NCBI RefSeq assembly: GCF_019703515.2
Contig: NC_059349.1
Coordinates: 21,982,744-22,046,743 of the forward strand
Length of the DNA stretch: 64,000 nt
Source of the DNA: Myxocyprinus asiaticus
Lineage: Eukaryota; Chordata; Actinopteri; Cypriniformes; Catostomidae
Reading direction: 5' to 3'
The translations under genes and the position numbers were made by a program. Under the pieces are notes generated by a model. It made no database searches. It was not told the DNA's origin and saw only the letters and a list, made by a program, of their open reading frames with translations. Positions 33,426 through 47,080 of this stretch are shown here, piece by piece (the stretch's first letter is position 1; each line of letters begins with the position of its first letter).

Positions 33426-34953
33426 CTTGGCCAAGGAAGTAGTCAGGTTTAGCCAGTTCATCTGATTTGTACTGTGAGATACAATGATCTGGAACAGATC
33501 AAGATCAAGGTATCACTGGCGAGAAGTCCACCATGTCATAATGATTCCAAATTAGTGCTCCTTTGAGGACATGTGTTAGACATTGTGTAGATGGAAAAAT
33601 CAAAACGAATAACACTGATTAAGTGCAGAACACTTGATGTTCAGATCTGAATGGGGTGTTTCACTCTGTTTTGAGATTCATTGAAAGTGCAATCATCTAT
33701 TTGATTATCAATGTCTTTTATGTCACAGTATAACAGTTGACGTTTTTCTTCAATGATTAGTCCATGGCATCCTACATCATATCAAATCAGAAGTCAGAAA
33801 CAGCCTGAAACACTAAAGTTCTACTTTTGCACAGCCGTTGAAATGAGCTAGTTTAAACAGCTGCTGTTTAACGATGAAAGAAAACATCCTGCATCGGTGT
33901 GGCCTATCTTGTTGCTTTTAGTTTGTTTAACAGCTTCAACACAACATCAATGCCAGTAGAGCTCATGTTTTTTTTTCATTAGGTAAATGCAAATCACATT
34001 GGGAGAATAGCTTTAAGCTGAAGGGTGCAATTTGGGTGTCACTAGTGACACCAAACGGAATTGAAAAAAATATGAATATTTTCAAACTGGTTTCCCAAAC
34101 ACTCACACCATCTGCAATTAGTCAAACAAATAGTATGTGTGTGAATGTGTTTTGCACCATATTCACTGCAGCAACTGTAGCAAAAATGTGAGCATATGAG
34201 TTTCTTAATTTGTGATTCGTAGAATAGGATTTGTGCACCTGCAATGAAGAATTTGAGATGGTGCAACTGTTGTGTTGTGTTTGTGTGAGAGAGAAAAAAA
34301 TCAACAAGTTTGCATCTCTTAAAACATTTTTCTCTGTGACTTCAAATTTACTGATACACGTGTGGCTAATCTCTACAACTACAAATTCCACTGTCACAGG
34401 CGCTCAGTTGTTTTGCTCTAAAAATACCTCCATAAAATAGCCCCGCCCCAAACTAACACCACTGGTTGAGCCAATGTTGCTGTGCTGGGCTGCCTTACCT
34501 AATGTTTGAGCATCTGTGTTCCTTGCCTTTGCAGATAGCATTAGCAGGTGTGAACATGGAACTAGCGACTGAGGGGAAAATATGATCAGTGTGTGCTATG
34601 TCTTGGCAGAAGCTCTGCAGATGTTTATTGTGTGCAGGTTTATGTTTTTTAACCAAAGGTGCAACTTTAAATCATCTATTTCGCACTTCTCTCTCTCTCT
34701 CTCTTTCTCTTACTCTCTTTTGCTATAAGAACTTAACATGAACATGTTACCTGTCAATATTGTTCGATAGATGTTCAGTTATCTTTAAATAAGGAAGGTC
34801 TAGCCTTGAAAAGATCATATCGTTTGATTCATAGTAGCACTGTCTGGTTGGGTGCGTATGCAGTGGCAGTTTGCTAGCAAGTTCGTCTGAAGAGATGTTC
34901 TGGTTTTTATGTCGGAGTTCACTTTAATGGCTTTCTTTTTTTCCTGATTCTAA

Positions 34954-35118
34954 CCCTGCTGAAAAGACCACCTTAGACCTGTATGAATTTCCATGCTGGT
35001 CTAAGCTGGTTTATACTGGTTTGGTGCTAGTCTAGCTTGTGGACCAGCATAGCCATATTGTTCACCAGCAAAAACTTATTTCTGATTAGGCTGGTTGACC
35101 AAGCAAGTCTTTTCAACT
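34954..35118. repeat. GCTGGT-rich TIR element, copy 2
   Basis: CCCTGCTGAAAAGACCACC at the left and TCTTTTCAAC at the right, with the shared CATGCTGGTCTAAGCTGG body. The right terminus is truncated. Confidence 0.7.
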
Positions 35119-36207
35119 GCAAATATGTTGTAAAATTCATTATAAGGTTAAAATTACTGAAACTTCAAGGGAACATTTTAGGTCATATTGGTTCAGCTGA
35201 CAGAAATGGTGATCAATCCCTCTCGTTTTGCTGATGTCAGACATCTTGTGGACGCACTGGACCAACTGTTTATCCAACAGACTATCGTTTCTCATATAAT
35301 GTTACACTGTAACACACTTGGCCCTTACTGTCTCTGTTTTTTTTTTTTTTTTTATCTCTCTCTCTGGATCCTCCTCCTTCCTCTGACTGTCTTCCACTTC
35401 TGTCTCACTGCTGAGAAAAAATATTTTACTGTTTAACAGCTCCCAGTAGAGTGATATGGTAACATTAGATGCATGCTTCAGGCCTCTGTAGCGACTGCTG
35501 TTTGGAGGATTGCTGTGGAATGGGGCAAGTACTTTGGGGGGTGGGGTATATTAAACCATAAACCATCATTTGAAGTTTTCTTAGTGCAGTGAATGAAAGT
35601 GAGAGGGGGGGAAGAAGAATTATTATTTAGTTGGCATGAAATGAAAATTCACCCTATCTATTTTCTAAATGTATGTTATTGATCATACTGTGAACGATTC
35701 ATCCATGCATATGTTTTATTTTATTTTTATCTATTTTTTGACCTCGTAATCTTTAATCAAAATTTCATAACTCGATCAGCTTATACAGAGAACAAACCAC
35801 ACTTATCAACAGCAGACAGCACAAGATGAGAACACGACGTTCTTGCTTTCAAACACAGCTTGATGGAGGGCAAAGATGTTATTTTTCTAAGTTTCAAACT
35901 ATGTTTAACTTGACACAGTGACCTAAAAATGGTATGTTTATGACGCAACACAACCAAAGTGAAAAGCACCCGTCTGATGCATGTGTATACTGATGCGTCC
36001 TTAGACAAGCACTTATAATAAATCTGGGACTGATTGACAAATTCAGTAGCAAAATGGATTGCTGTGAACTGTAGGCCAATGATTGACTTATGTTCAGAAA
36101 TATGGAAATAAACAATATATTGGATTCTAAAGCCAGTTTTTGTTCTGTCTTATCAATGCTTTACTTGTCTGCAACAATAATGTAATGCATTTTAATGATC
36201 TGAATAA

Positions 36208-36216
<9 letters not shown>

Positions 36217-36279
<63 letters not shown>
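36217..36279. repeat. (AT)n microsatellite
   Basis: About 31 AT units followed by GTATGTATGTG. The open frame through it (IYIYIY) is an artefact. Confidence 0.95.
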
Positions 36280-36289
<10 letters not shown>

Positions 36290-36669
36290 GTGCTTTTTCC
36301 TTCACTATCTGGTCCAACTCATTCATTTAATAAAAAGTTACGAAGACATTTTTTGTGCAACATCAGAATATCGGGGTTTGGGGTTTACAGCGTGCAGACA
36401 AAACACTCTGAAGAACCTCATGTGTGCTAGCGTTCAGCGGCAGTTACCTTTTGTCTGGTAGCAAAAGCATGTCAGACAGTTCTGGAAGGCAATAGTTGCC
36501 AATCATTTTGATGACATGCTTTGTGTCTGTCATTTCAGGATAACCAAAGCAACATTTCAGATGCTATGTAATTAAATTGATGATGTTCTCTGAGCAAATT
36601 ATGTCCTGTATTCACATGGCTTGTTGAGGCAAAGTCACAAAGTTACTTTTTTGATGCACATCTACAGTA

Positions 36670-37162
36670 TAGACTCACAGAGCACTTTATTAGGAACACT
36701 TGTATACCTACTTATTCATGCAATTATCTAATCAGCCAATCATGTGGAAGCAGTGCATTGTATAAAATCATGCTTCAGTTAATGTTCACATCAACCATCA
36801 GAATGGGGAAAAAATTTGATCACAGTGACCGTGGCATGATTGTTGGTGCCAGATGGGCTGTTCTGAGTATTTCTGTAACTGCTGATCTCCTGGGAATTTT
36901 ACGCACAACAGTCTCTAGAGTTTAAAAAACATCCAGAGAGCAGCAGTTCTGTGGACAGAAACTCCTTGTTGATGAGAGAGGTCAACAGAGAATGGCCAAA
37001 CTTGTTCAAGCTGACAGAAAGGCTACGGTAACTCTGATAACCGCACTGTACAATTGTAGTGAGCAGAATAGCATCTCAGAATGCACAACACATACAAACT
37101 TGAGGCTGATGGTCTACAACAGCAGAAGACCATGTCGGGAACTTTATTAGGACCATAGAGTT
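36670..37162 (+). pseudogene. Tc1-like transposase N-terminal fragment
   Basis: After a terminus-like CACTTTATTAGGAACACTTG, the + strand encodes MGKKFDHSDRGMIVGARWA, SISVTADLLGILRTTVSRV, a stop, and then RGQQRMAKLVQADRKATV. These are the paired helix-turn-helix DNA-binding regions of a Tc1-type transposase. The DDE catalytic domain is absent. The copy ends near AACTTTATTAGGACCATAG, so it is an internally deleted, stop-bearing relic. Confidence 0.75.
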
Positions 37163-38770
37163 CCAATGAGTTCCATGTGTGTATTCCTTCTTATCAAATA
37201 AAATATGTATCCACCTCAAGTGAGCGTTTTTATGCACATTTTGAAGAGTTTATTTGCATCCTGGTGTTTCTCATACAGCATTTTTTTTATGTTATAACCC
37301 AAATTTTGCATTAAAATATGTTGATAGAAACCCTGCTAGTTTTATTAAAACTAATAAAATTATCCACTTTTCAGTGTCAAAAATCCCAATTAACCCAAAG
37401 TTCCCTCATCTAACCTACTGCTTGTTCTGGCAGAAAGGTCACATGGCAGGTCTTGGTGGCTGCCAAGAATACCTGCCGTTCTTCAGATTATAATTAAAGA
37501 GTGCTGACAGAGGTAATCATAAGCACTGAGGTGACCTTTGGTCTGGTTCAGTCTCAGTGCACACATAATGAACTGAACTTTCTTCTCTGGGGTTGACCTC
37601 TGACTATTGCAGCACACAGTGCCTCGCCCTAAACAGCAGAGTGGGGCATTGACACTAAAGTCCATGACACTGGCTGGATAAAATGTTTCTCTGTACTGTT
37701 TTTGTTGTGCTGTAAAATTCACTTTTAGGACTTGTTCTGTGAACACTTATCGAACAGTACTTAGATGGATTTTTATTTTCTTCAGTAGTAACTCTTTTAA
37801 TTTTCCATTCAAGTTTTGCTTTATTAGTGCACAATGTTTCCTTTCTTTAAAATTAACTTGATAACTTTGCCTTAAAAAAATTAGACACACTGCCATCTTT
37901 AGTAGATCCATCCATAAGTTTTCCAAAAAAAAAAAAAAAAAAAATATTAAAAAGGATAGCAAAATAAATAAGTAAAAACGGAGGAGAAAACACGTGCCAT
38001 ATCTTTTTGTTGATGTCAAAGGATGTGTGTTCATTCAAACTATGGTATTTTGCTGCAAATTTGTCTGTAACTTGGTAGAAGCTAACCAAATTAAGCAGAT
38101 GCCCTAATGGACAGGTTGTGTGACATTCCCTCATCCTGGAAAACCATGAATAATACTACAAAAGTAAAAGAAAATACAAACCAGACTACATAAAATATGG
38201 GTTACAGTTGATTTGGTCTTGGATGTCTAACACAAAACCAGTCCAGAACCACTGGACTACAGTCATGATCAAATGTTTAACACACTGAAATTCCATCATG
38301 CTGATACAGCATTAAGCCTGCTGCTAATTTCTTAATTAAACTAGTTAATGAGATCAGCCTTTTGTAGTTTTTGTAGTTTCTGCTACTGAATCAACAGATC
38401 CAGGGGCAGTTTCTACTCTCTGTTCTGTACTTGACATTAAAAGATCTTCAGACTTGGTTTTGCAAGACTTTTCTTCATCCACTGTGTCCTCATGTTCCGA
38501 TACTGCAGCACCTTTCACATAGAAATGAGTATCAAAGTACCTTTGATATCGCTGTACAGAAAACATCAATATCTTACCTCAGAGATGAACGCATTACAAC
38601 AGATGAAATTCAAAGAATATATCTAGATCCAGTTTAAATTTTCAAGACCTTCATTTTGTATAAGCTCAGTTTTTAGTCCAGTCAGGTCACACTCAAATAC
38701 AAAGTCTTGTGTTGGTCATTAAGTTGAAGTGATCTTTCCTAAGTTGGAATTGTTTTTATATAAAAATGCT

Positions 38771-38912
38771 TAAAGGGAAAGTTCACCCCAAAATGAAAAT
38801 TCTCTCATCATTTACACCTATCCTATCGCTTCAGAAGATATAGACTTAACCACTGGATTGTGTAGAATATTGCTTGCATGGACAGACAAACTTTATGTAA
38901 CTTTTAAGACAC
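38771..38912. repeat. TAAAGGG-type TIR element fragment
   Basis: TAAAGGGAAAGTTCACCCC followed by AAAATGAAAATTCTCTCATC and the internal GCTTCAGAAGATATAGACTT shared with the 32181 copy. The right end was not found. Confidence 0.6.
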
Positions 38913-39207
38913 ACTGCATGAAAAGAGCTGTATCTGGACCAGTAGACTCCTGTATAAACCACTGAATTTCGGATGTATTCAGAACTGTATACTGGCCCTC
39001 AAATTCCACTTCGGATGTATAGTGACTGATGATTCCTTCTGTGTTATGGCCATTTGATGCCATGGTAAGTAATCCCCTTAAATTGTCTGTCAGGAGACTT
39101 TTTCAAATCTGAGTCACATTTGCATTTCTCACCTTCTAGATAAATTGGTCACCCCTATTGGTCATTTTTCTCAAACTGGATTGGCTGCCCTTAAATTTAA
39201 CCTACTC

Positions 39208-39340
39208 TTAAATCTTGACAACCATTGGGTCACTGCATACACTGGCTTTCATTGTATTGGTTACAATTTATTTAGAACATTCCTAAATCTTGACAGCTAT
39301 TGGGCCACTGCATGCATTAGCTTTAATTTAATTGGTTAAA
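39208..39340. repeat. Two-copy tandem duplication, period about 76 bp
   Basis: AAATCTTGACAACCATTGGG...CACTGCATACACTGGCTTT recurs 76 bp later as AAATCTTGACAGCTATTGGG...CACTGCATGCATTAGCTTT. A third, weaker unit may precede. Non-coding. Confidence 0.65.
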
Positions 39341-39885
39341 CTTAAAATTTACCCCACCCAATCCCAAACAGCATTTAGCTTATGCCTCTAATTACAGGCC
39401 TTTAGTCAATGTTGACACAACAAAGATACTGAGATTATAATTGGGTTATTTTATTTAAAAGGAAATTCTGTCACTTGTCATTACATGACAGTGATTAGTT
39501 CCCAGTATAGTGTGGGTCTGCATCAAGCCTCTTCTGTAGCTCCTGGAACAGATCTTCTCAAAGCTGCTGGTTTTACAACCCACACGGGCCTCCCATAGAC
39601 AACACCGTCTTCATCATCAGACATCATGTCCACGGAATACACAATACACCTCTGTCTGCCTCTGTTGACCTGGTCTCCAGTAACTGCAAAACACAACAGT
39701 CATTGAACCACTGAAAACACCCACTTAAAGAATTACTAACAGCATATGCATTAAAAAAGATACATCAGATATATAATATATTCTAAACTTAGATCACAAC
39801 AACAAAAGTCTGTGCAGGAGGGTGTGAATCATGAATAGTCAACAATGACCCGGCTAGTTGTTACACTTGTGTTGTGTTTTGAGAG

Positions 39886-40117
39886 CTGGTCAGCCAGCAT
39901 GGGATGTTAGTGTGCTGTTGTCTGCACCAGGCTTTTAAACTAGCTTAATCAGCTTCATCAGAATGACCATGCTGGTCAGGCAGCTTTACCAGCTAGTTTT
40001 TGATGGTGAAAAGCATGTCTTTGCTGGTCCACAAGCTAGACCAGCACCAAACCAGCATAACCAGCCTAGACCAGCATGGGAATTGCATGCTGGTTAAGCT
40101 GGTCTATTTAGCAGGGT
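39886..40117. repeat. GCTGGT-rich TIR element, copy 3
   Basis: A body of alternating GCTGGT and ACCAGC motifs ending GCTGGTCTATTTAGCAGGG. The left end is eroded. Confidence 0.65.
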
Positions 40118-41639
40118 TGGTTGCAAAAAAAGATGTCGAACACCTCCACGTTATTGCTCAGGAAAAAGATACATGTTGCAGAACACATTGACCTACCAGC
40201 ATGTTATTGTAAAGGTAACATTGTTGCACCCTCATCCAGACAGACATTTTGTGGGAGCCCTGTGGAGGTATGGAGTTTGCAGTCACACAGACTGACTCTG
40301 CAGCAATGTTTCTACCTGTGGAACATATTGCAGGCAGATGTGTACTTAGTAATTCATCTGTGCAGTTAAGCCAGACAAAAGAGAAGGTATTAGTGGTAAT
40401 ACCACTGTGCACAATGGCTGAGATTTAGGCCTATATGATTCCTAAAGTTTTCATATTGTTGTTTTTTTATGGACACGTCAGAATATATTTTTTGTAATAA
40501 CAGAATTTGTTTTTGTTTAACTTTATCCTTCTGGTTTTATAACTTAATTTTTTTTGTTATTTTTTATTATTTTATTAACTTCTTAATTTTGTTTTACTAT
40601 TGTACTATACAGTAAATCTTTTTAATTGGACAGATTAAACTGTTTGCATTCAATTTCATTAGTACCTTTACTTTGTAAAAAATAAAAAATAAAAAATTAT
40701 ATTTTTTTTCTGTAATGTCTGTCAAAAATGTCAAGTATATTATAGTTATTATTAAGTATCACCACTGTTTGGTTAGCTATTTTTTATTTCAGGGTGTTTA
40801 TTTTAGCATGTTTTTCTATACAGTAATGTAATTCTCTGTAGCCTCCAATAAGCCAAACTTTCAGTTATTTGCCTTCCCCTGTACTCTGAAAACACAGCAA
40901 GCTTGAAACACCTAACACCTTTCACTCACAATTGCCAGTCATTAACAAATAAAAGGCCCTCACAGCAGGACTGCCATCAGTCTTCACAACCAGCCGAATT
41001 TCCTCTGTAAATTTCCATCAAACTTCACAGTTCCCTTTACATGTTCACTGAATTGAGGTATGTGGCTTTTTGTAGATGTTAATGGTTACATGTTACTTGG
41101 GTCCGTTTTTCCCAAATACATCTGACAAACTTGAAGTTAAGTGGGAGTTTACAATTCCCACATTTTTCAAGATTTGACTCTTTTCATGCAGTGACAATAA
41201 ACTTTGCATTCATTTTTAAACTGTTCAGCATTTTGGGACACTCCTGCTGCTTTCATTCTCTTACGTCTCAGGTCAAAAATTCCATTGGTTCCATCCAATA
41301 CAGTTTTTAATTTTCCCTCCTGCGCCCAAACACTTCATAAAGCAATAAACACTAGTGGCTGTGCGTTACAGTTTACCTCAGGTAAGGGGGCACAAAGCGA
41401 AGTGGAGTGACTAGTTTTTTGAATGCTTTGCCATCACCCCACACATATGTGAATATGAATACTTACCATGCTAAAACTAGCGGCAACAAATTGCAAAAAA
41501 AAAAAAGAAAATTGTGTTCCATTTGAGATAATACTACACTTTGACACATCTGGGGCACAGACTCATTCAAGGGTGAACAGTGGTGAACAAGAATTAATTT
41601 AGAATTGTTTTTATTTTATTTAGTAGAGAAGAAAGAAGA

Positions 41640-42610
41640 AAAAAAGTTTTTGCATTAGTAGGATTGGGTCAAGTGCTCGCGAAAGAGTTGCGTCTTTAGA
41701 TGTTTTTTGAAGGTGGCTAGATTATCAGATGCAAGGGTGTGGTTTGGAAGGTCATTCCTGATCTTCAGCTTCTGGAGGGTACATAGAATTGAAGTAGCTA
41801 GTGTATATAGGGGGATGTGGAGCCAGTGGTTGTTCTGTAGGCAAGCATCTATGCTTTGAATTTGATGCGAGCAACCATTGGCAACCAGTGCAGTTTCATG
41901 AAAAGAGGCGTGAAGTGCACTCTCTTGGGTTTGTTATAGACCAATCAAGGCTGCTGCATTCTGGATCAGTTGCAGAGGTTTGACTGTACAAGCAGGAAGT
42001 CCTGCCAGAAGAGCATTATAGTAGTCCAGTCTAGATTTGACAAGAGCCTGGACAAGGAGTTTTGTAGCATGCTCAGATCGGAAGGGTCTGATCTTTCTAA
42101 AGTTATACTTTGCAAATCTGCATGATGGGCTGTTCTATCAGGAAGACTCGCAGACTTGAGTGAAATTTAAGATGACATTTATTTGATGAATATAAAACAG
42201 AAATGTAATGTCTCTCTTTGGCATAAGCCCCGTCTGGTGGTCCGAAGAAGTTGTTCTTGGAACCGTCATATCCTGCCGGAGATAGGAGGCAGGGGCGAGG
42301 TGCCTACCCCTGTGCAGAACGGGTCTCAACTGGTGGTGGTGGGGTGGTTGAGGTTGCCATGTTAGCACACTGAAACAGCAATGTGATAGATTGTGAGCAG
42401 ACTTATAAAGCAATGGCTTACATGTGATTGGCTAGGAGTTACCTAGCTAATGGTGCAATGATGTACAGCTGCTAGTTTTCCCACTAGAACCACGCTGCGC
42501 TTACATTTCTTGCAATGTGGTCTGTGAAATTCAACTGATCGTCAAATATAACCCAGATATTTCTGGCTGGTGAATAATATGCAGGAGATTACAGCATTGC
42601 AGTTTTTGTC
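41640..42610 (-). pseudogene. L2-type LINE reverse transcriptase C-terminal fragment (antisense)
   Basis: The minus strand around 42060-41940 encodes LLVQALVKSRLDYYNALLAG followed by LPACTVKPLQLIQNAAA. This is the conserved C-terminal block of fish L2/CR1-clade ORF2 proteins, normally near the end of the reverse transcriptase. Flanking sequence continues the LINE on both sides (for example the SLSFNDHVA-type block near 42525) but is broken by an inserted segment at about 42140-42508. Stops and indels are present. The + strand open frame at 41801 is its shadow. Confidence 0.75.
42140..42508. mobile_element. Insertion inside the LINE, possible solo LTR
   Basis: LINE homology breaks after GATGGGCTGTTCT and resumes at GCAATGTGGTCTGTG. 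The ~370-bp insert is more GC-rich in its middle (GGCAGGGGCGAGGTGCC, TGGTGGTGGTGGGGTGG) than its surroundings. LTR nature is a guess from size and lack of coding; no TIRs or clear duplication seen. Confidence 0.4.
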
Positions 42611-43305
42611 TAGTTGACAGGACAGAAAAGGTATAGAAGAGAGTACAGGCCTGTTCACTTCATGCATTGGAGACAGGACAAATGATCATAGTGCTTGTTG
42701 TCATGTTGTACAGTGTTTGCATCAATGGAACCATTGTTTATAGTGAAATGTTCCCTTACATGATTTCACGCGCTTCAGTGTTGTGGTCTCACGGATGTTA
42801 CATGCAGCGCGTTCAAGCTATATATTGAACTGTATGCAGTGTTTCTGCCGAGTCCACTCGATTAACTGTCATTTCTTGAAATTGTTGCCTGCTCCGTTTT
42901 AAACCAACAAGGTTCTACCTGGTTTTATTGAAGTTGCCGACTTGGAAAATGATCAATCATAGTGTAGAATGTGGGAGGCACATGAGGTGGCCAATCAAAT
43001 TCTAGGGGTGGTCTGGACAACCCAAGACCACCCATCTGGACACACCCCTTTGTCTGTGTGTAGGCTATACATCATCATGTGCATTTGTGGCTCAATGGGA
43101 GATGTTTGTTGTACAGAAGTTTGTAAGAGCTCTTCGAAATGTACAAGGATTTATTGGTCACGCTGGCAGGAAGCATCATTTTGGTACTATAAAATGTCTT
43201 CCAGTGCCTACAGATGTAGACCCTGTTATTTAATGTAGTCTGCATGCTAGTGCTCTCTTCCCCAGGCCACCCTGCTTGACAAGACTTGACAGATCAAATT
43301 TAAAG

Positions 43306-43308
43306 TAA

Positions 43309-43358
<50 letters not shown>

Positions 43359-43369
43359 TTATTATTATT
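43306..43369. repeat. Compound (A)n(TA)n(TTA)n microsatellite
   Basis: A poly(A) run passes into TA repeats and then ATT triplets. Confidence 0.9.
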
Positions 43370-45100
43370 TTATTTTTATTTACCCCTGCTCTTCTCTAAC
43401 ATATTTACCCATTTACAATGCATCATGTCTGAGTTTGGCAGTGCAGGTATGCATAAGCGCAGGCCAACTGAGGTATTCTGCGGTCTTTTCAGCAGTAGTT
43501 TACATTCTCTGCAGAGTAATACGGTTACCACTTGATAAATTCCTTGGGTTCTAGAGCTGTTTGGACTCTGTGTCGAGGTGGGAGCAGGGATCTTATTTTC
43601 TTTCCCAAAATTTTAATGAAAAACAGACAACCTCAGAAATTTTGCATAAGCATGGGTGCTGGTTATTTTTCTTGCCATACTTCAGTTGTTAGAGCAGGGC
43701 TGCTCTATAAAATGTGACTCACAGTGGAGCACAATAGAGCTTTTTGAATGCAGTACAGACTATCGCCCATTCAGACATATGCACATGCAGCACTGAACCG
43801 AAAGCTATTGCTCTTCCTTGTTTATTCAGCTGAGCAGCGTGTCTGCTTTCTTCCTGTCTGTGAGCAGGTTTTTAGAGGCTGAGAAAGCAGATCACAACAA
43901 CACAGGGGTTCATACTCAATACCCCGCAGCTACTTTTGATGTTATAGCATGCACTGGTCTCTATGGCACACGTTCACAAGGTTATTTTATTTAGTGCAAT
44001 ATCAAGAGTTGGTTGTGTACAACTGTTTATTTTTATGTGAAGGATTAGGGCTGATTTTCTAGCGTTTACATTTTTCTTAGATGTTTTGTTCACAAAATAA
44101 TTGTATTTGAATAAATGAAAAAAATACGGTCTCTTCTATTGATTGTTTAATTTATTTCACTGCTAAGTTTAGGTTTACAAGTTTTTACCTTCTTTTACCA
44201 ATTAACACAACCATAAACAAGGACAATTACCATAAACCTAAAAAAAACTGCTTTTCTGTATTCTTCTGTTCTAGCTTCTGTACTACTCTAGCTTAGTCTT
44301 AAAACTTGGCATTACGATACTGCAAATAGTGTTTTCCCTTTTATGACTACTGTAATTGCTTGCGATGTTCCTCATTTGTAAGTCATTCTGGATAAAAGTG
44401 CAGCTAAATTATTAAATGTAAAATGTACCTTAGTTATCTGACTTCACCCTTTTTCTGTATCTGACAAATAAGCATTTTTCCATTGTTCTCCATTAACTAA
44501 CATTTTATGGAGTTTTGGGTTCTTTGCCACAGTAGCCTTTGGCTTGATCACTGGGGACGAAAAGACAAATCATTTTTAAATCATGTTTTCCATTTAAATT
44601 GCTCATTGAGGACTTTAAGACATCACAGACATTACAGCATAATTTTCTGTAAAGCTGTTTTGAAACGATATGTGCTGTGAAAAGAGCTATACAAATAAAA
44701 CATGACAGTCAGTTTGTCAGAATAATAAATGTTCTTTTTAAATAACAATATTAGGTTTCTAACTTGCACAATAGGTGCTAAATTGACTCCCATATAGATG
44801 AAACAGTATTTAGAAGAAACTTTTGACCTTTAAATCAATGATATTGAATATTTGACTATGTTAAAAGGGTGACTAGGGGCATCAAGCAGAATTGCAAAAA
44901 TAATGATCGCTTCCAATCAGGTTTCTCAAACACTCCTCACGCCACTGTTTGAGCCAATGTTGCTATGTCAGGCCACTTTAACAGTTGCAATTCCATTGTG
45001 TGCTGCTAGTGATGCAGAAACTACACACTGCACAAACAGTAATATGTGTATCTGGAATATTTGTGATAAATGCCTGTGTTATGTTGTGGATTTCATTCAG

Positions 45101-45226
45101 GGTGACATCCAGCAGCTTCTTTTGGTGGCAGACCCTCGAGCAGCCTTCGACTATTGTGAACACTACAGCCCTGACTGCGAAACCCCCCACCAGGACACGC
45201 CACAGGCCCAGGAGCCTGAGGAGGAG
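45101..45226 (+). CDS. col11a1: col11a1 exon 5: end of TSPN domain
   Basis: Encodes residues 220-261, opening [19 protein letters not shown] and continuing [20 protein letters not shown]. The two cysteines of YCEHYSPDC complete the set of four that form the domain's disulfides. The exon is 126 nt, phase 0 at both ends, and its last residues (EPEEE) begin the acidic variable region. The acceptor is CATTCAG, the donor GTCAGT, followed by a short GT repeat. Confidence 0.93.
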
Positions 45227-45917
45227 GTCAGTATTTGTGTGTGTGTGTGTGTTGTGATTATATATTGATGGATTATACAGTGCCTTCTTTCCCAGCTTCT
45301 TTCTGGGACCTTCCTAGTTCAGGTTCCAACAATGTTGTCAAATATCTGAATTATTAATCAGTATTTAGTAGTAAGTGTTATATTGTAGTACAAAACTCTT
45401 TATAGAGCTGCACTAGGTCTGCAGAAATTGTCTGTATTGAATATATAAGTGTAATCTGTAGGGATTAAACTCTCTGTTAATCTTAAATTGAAATACAATG
45501 CGGTTTGTCTGGATTTCGATATTTCATCTTTTTCAGTGTGTCAATTTTTTCCAATAATATACTGTATCATGGAATAACCAGTGAGCTCATGGTGGAAACT
45601 GTTTTTCTCCCCGCCACAAATTCTGAGCCCACTATTGAGTGGCATGGAAATATATTTTTCTTTAATGACCCCTCCCTTCTTGGCTAGCTCTGGAATACCT
45701 GGAAAAGTGAAGTTATGTTTCTCAGCTGTTAAAGAACTCCTGATTATAACATGTGATAAATCACAGTAACTGCTGCTTGGGGTATTGAGAACTATTTCAC
45801 AACAGGGGATGGAAAATGTAGCTTCATCACATATCATGGAAGCCACCAATGCAAAACCAACTGACAAATCAGTTAATTAATACAGAATGGTAAAAATGAA
45901 CTGCATAATTATGCAGT

Positions 45918-47080
45918 TGGAGTGTAACAGTTCTCAGTAAAAAACGAATAATACGGTTCTCCACCCATGGTTTGGTAAGCATTTGCACTGCTGTTCATCT
46001 GCAGTTTAACAACGCATAAGGTTTGGTGAAGAAAACACATCAAATAGGGAGGCACAGTTGCAACCTCTGCACCTGTATTGCTCTGAAAATGAATACGCTC
46101 TGCCTGTGTCTCACGTGGGTCAACATTCTACAGAGAGTAGCTGTCCAATGAATTGTTAGTATGAAATATCAGTTGATGGCGTCACAGTTCTGCATGCGTT
46201 GGTGTGTAGTTGAAAATGGCAAGCAGAGAAGAAAAGCCGCTGATCTCCTGTCGAGGAGCAAAAAAAGTTGACAAAACAATCACTTTTTGCAGAGATTGCT
46301 CAACGTGAGTGCCAATAACTCATGGTAAAACATCGAATATGATTGCCATTTATGACAACTTCACTCTACCCAGAATGCACAAACTCCCTTCCATTTTTAA
46401 GTAGGCAGGCAATCAGTATTCATTCAGACAGACATAAAACAATAACTAAAGTGTTTGGGTTGTTCATTGCCAAAGATATGTTAGTCTACTCCGCTGATGA
46501 AGATGTAAAATTTTAGCATATGATTAAACCACTGTAGCCACATTATGACATCCCTTCTCTTATCCATTTTAATAGCACGGTTTTATCCTTATATAGTGAT
46601 ATACAGCTTTCTAATGTTAATAAATATGTTGTTGACTTTGAAATTCAATTTATGTTGATGCATGTAGCATAATAATCCATGTATTAAGTTAAAATGTTGA
46701 TTTAGTAATTAGAGAAAATGTTTTTTTTTTTTTTTTCAAGGACCCTAATGAAAATTAACCATGGTTTTACTACATTAATACTGTAGTAGTATTGTAGTAA
46801 CCATGACTGTATGAACCATGGTTGATTTTGTGGTTACTGTGGTTTTACTAAAAAATATACCATGGTGAAGCTATGCTTACTGAAGTAAAACCATGGTGAT
46901 TTTTCATAAGGACAAACCCGTTGAAGTGTTTTTTTTTTTTTGTTTTTTTTTACCAAACTGAGCATTCTTACTTTGGACTTGGTTATAGTATTTTTTTTTT
47001 CTGAACATAGCAAGTACCGAACCGTACCGAAACTATGATACTCACCGAACCATGAGAAATTTGAACTGTTACTCCCCTAC
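45918..47080. mobile_element. hAT-like element with TATGCAGT duplication
   Basis: TATGCAGTT occurs at 45910-45918 and again at 47081-47089. The ends GGAGTGTAACAGTTCTC and the inverse of GAACTGTTACTCCCC pair, and inner sequence (GGTTCTCCACCC...; ACCGAACCGTACCGAAACT) has the CGGTTC-type motifs of this common fish hAT group. Interior is non-coding, with ATG-rich CCATGGT repeats near 46750-46900. Confidence 0.75.

Larger units (their letters stand above)
23964..45100 (+). other. col11a1 intron 4 (21 kb, nested transposons)
   Basis: This is the largest intron in the window. Recognised contents are listed separately. The stretches 24320-25170, 30410-31900, 33430-34950, 35450-36200, 37170-38760, 39350-39880, 40120-41620 and 42610-44870 hold no gene or element I could support beyond microsatellites and short motifs. 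One such motif is a TTCTGGATAAAAGTGCAGC-like SINE/LINE tail near 44390, with a LINE-like tail (AAGCTGTTTTGAAACGATAT) near 44652. Confidence 0.75.

Noticed and set aside
36140..36430. Open frame containing IYIYIY repeats
   Set aside because: Product of the (AT)n microsatellite.
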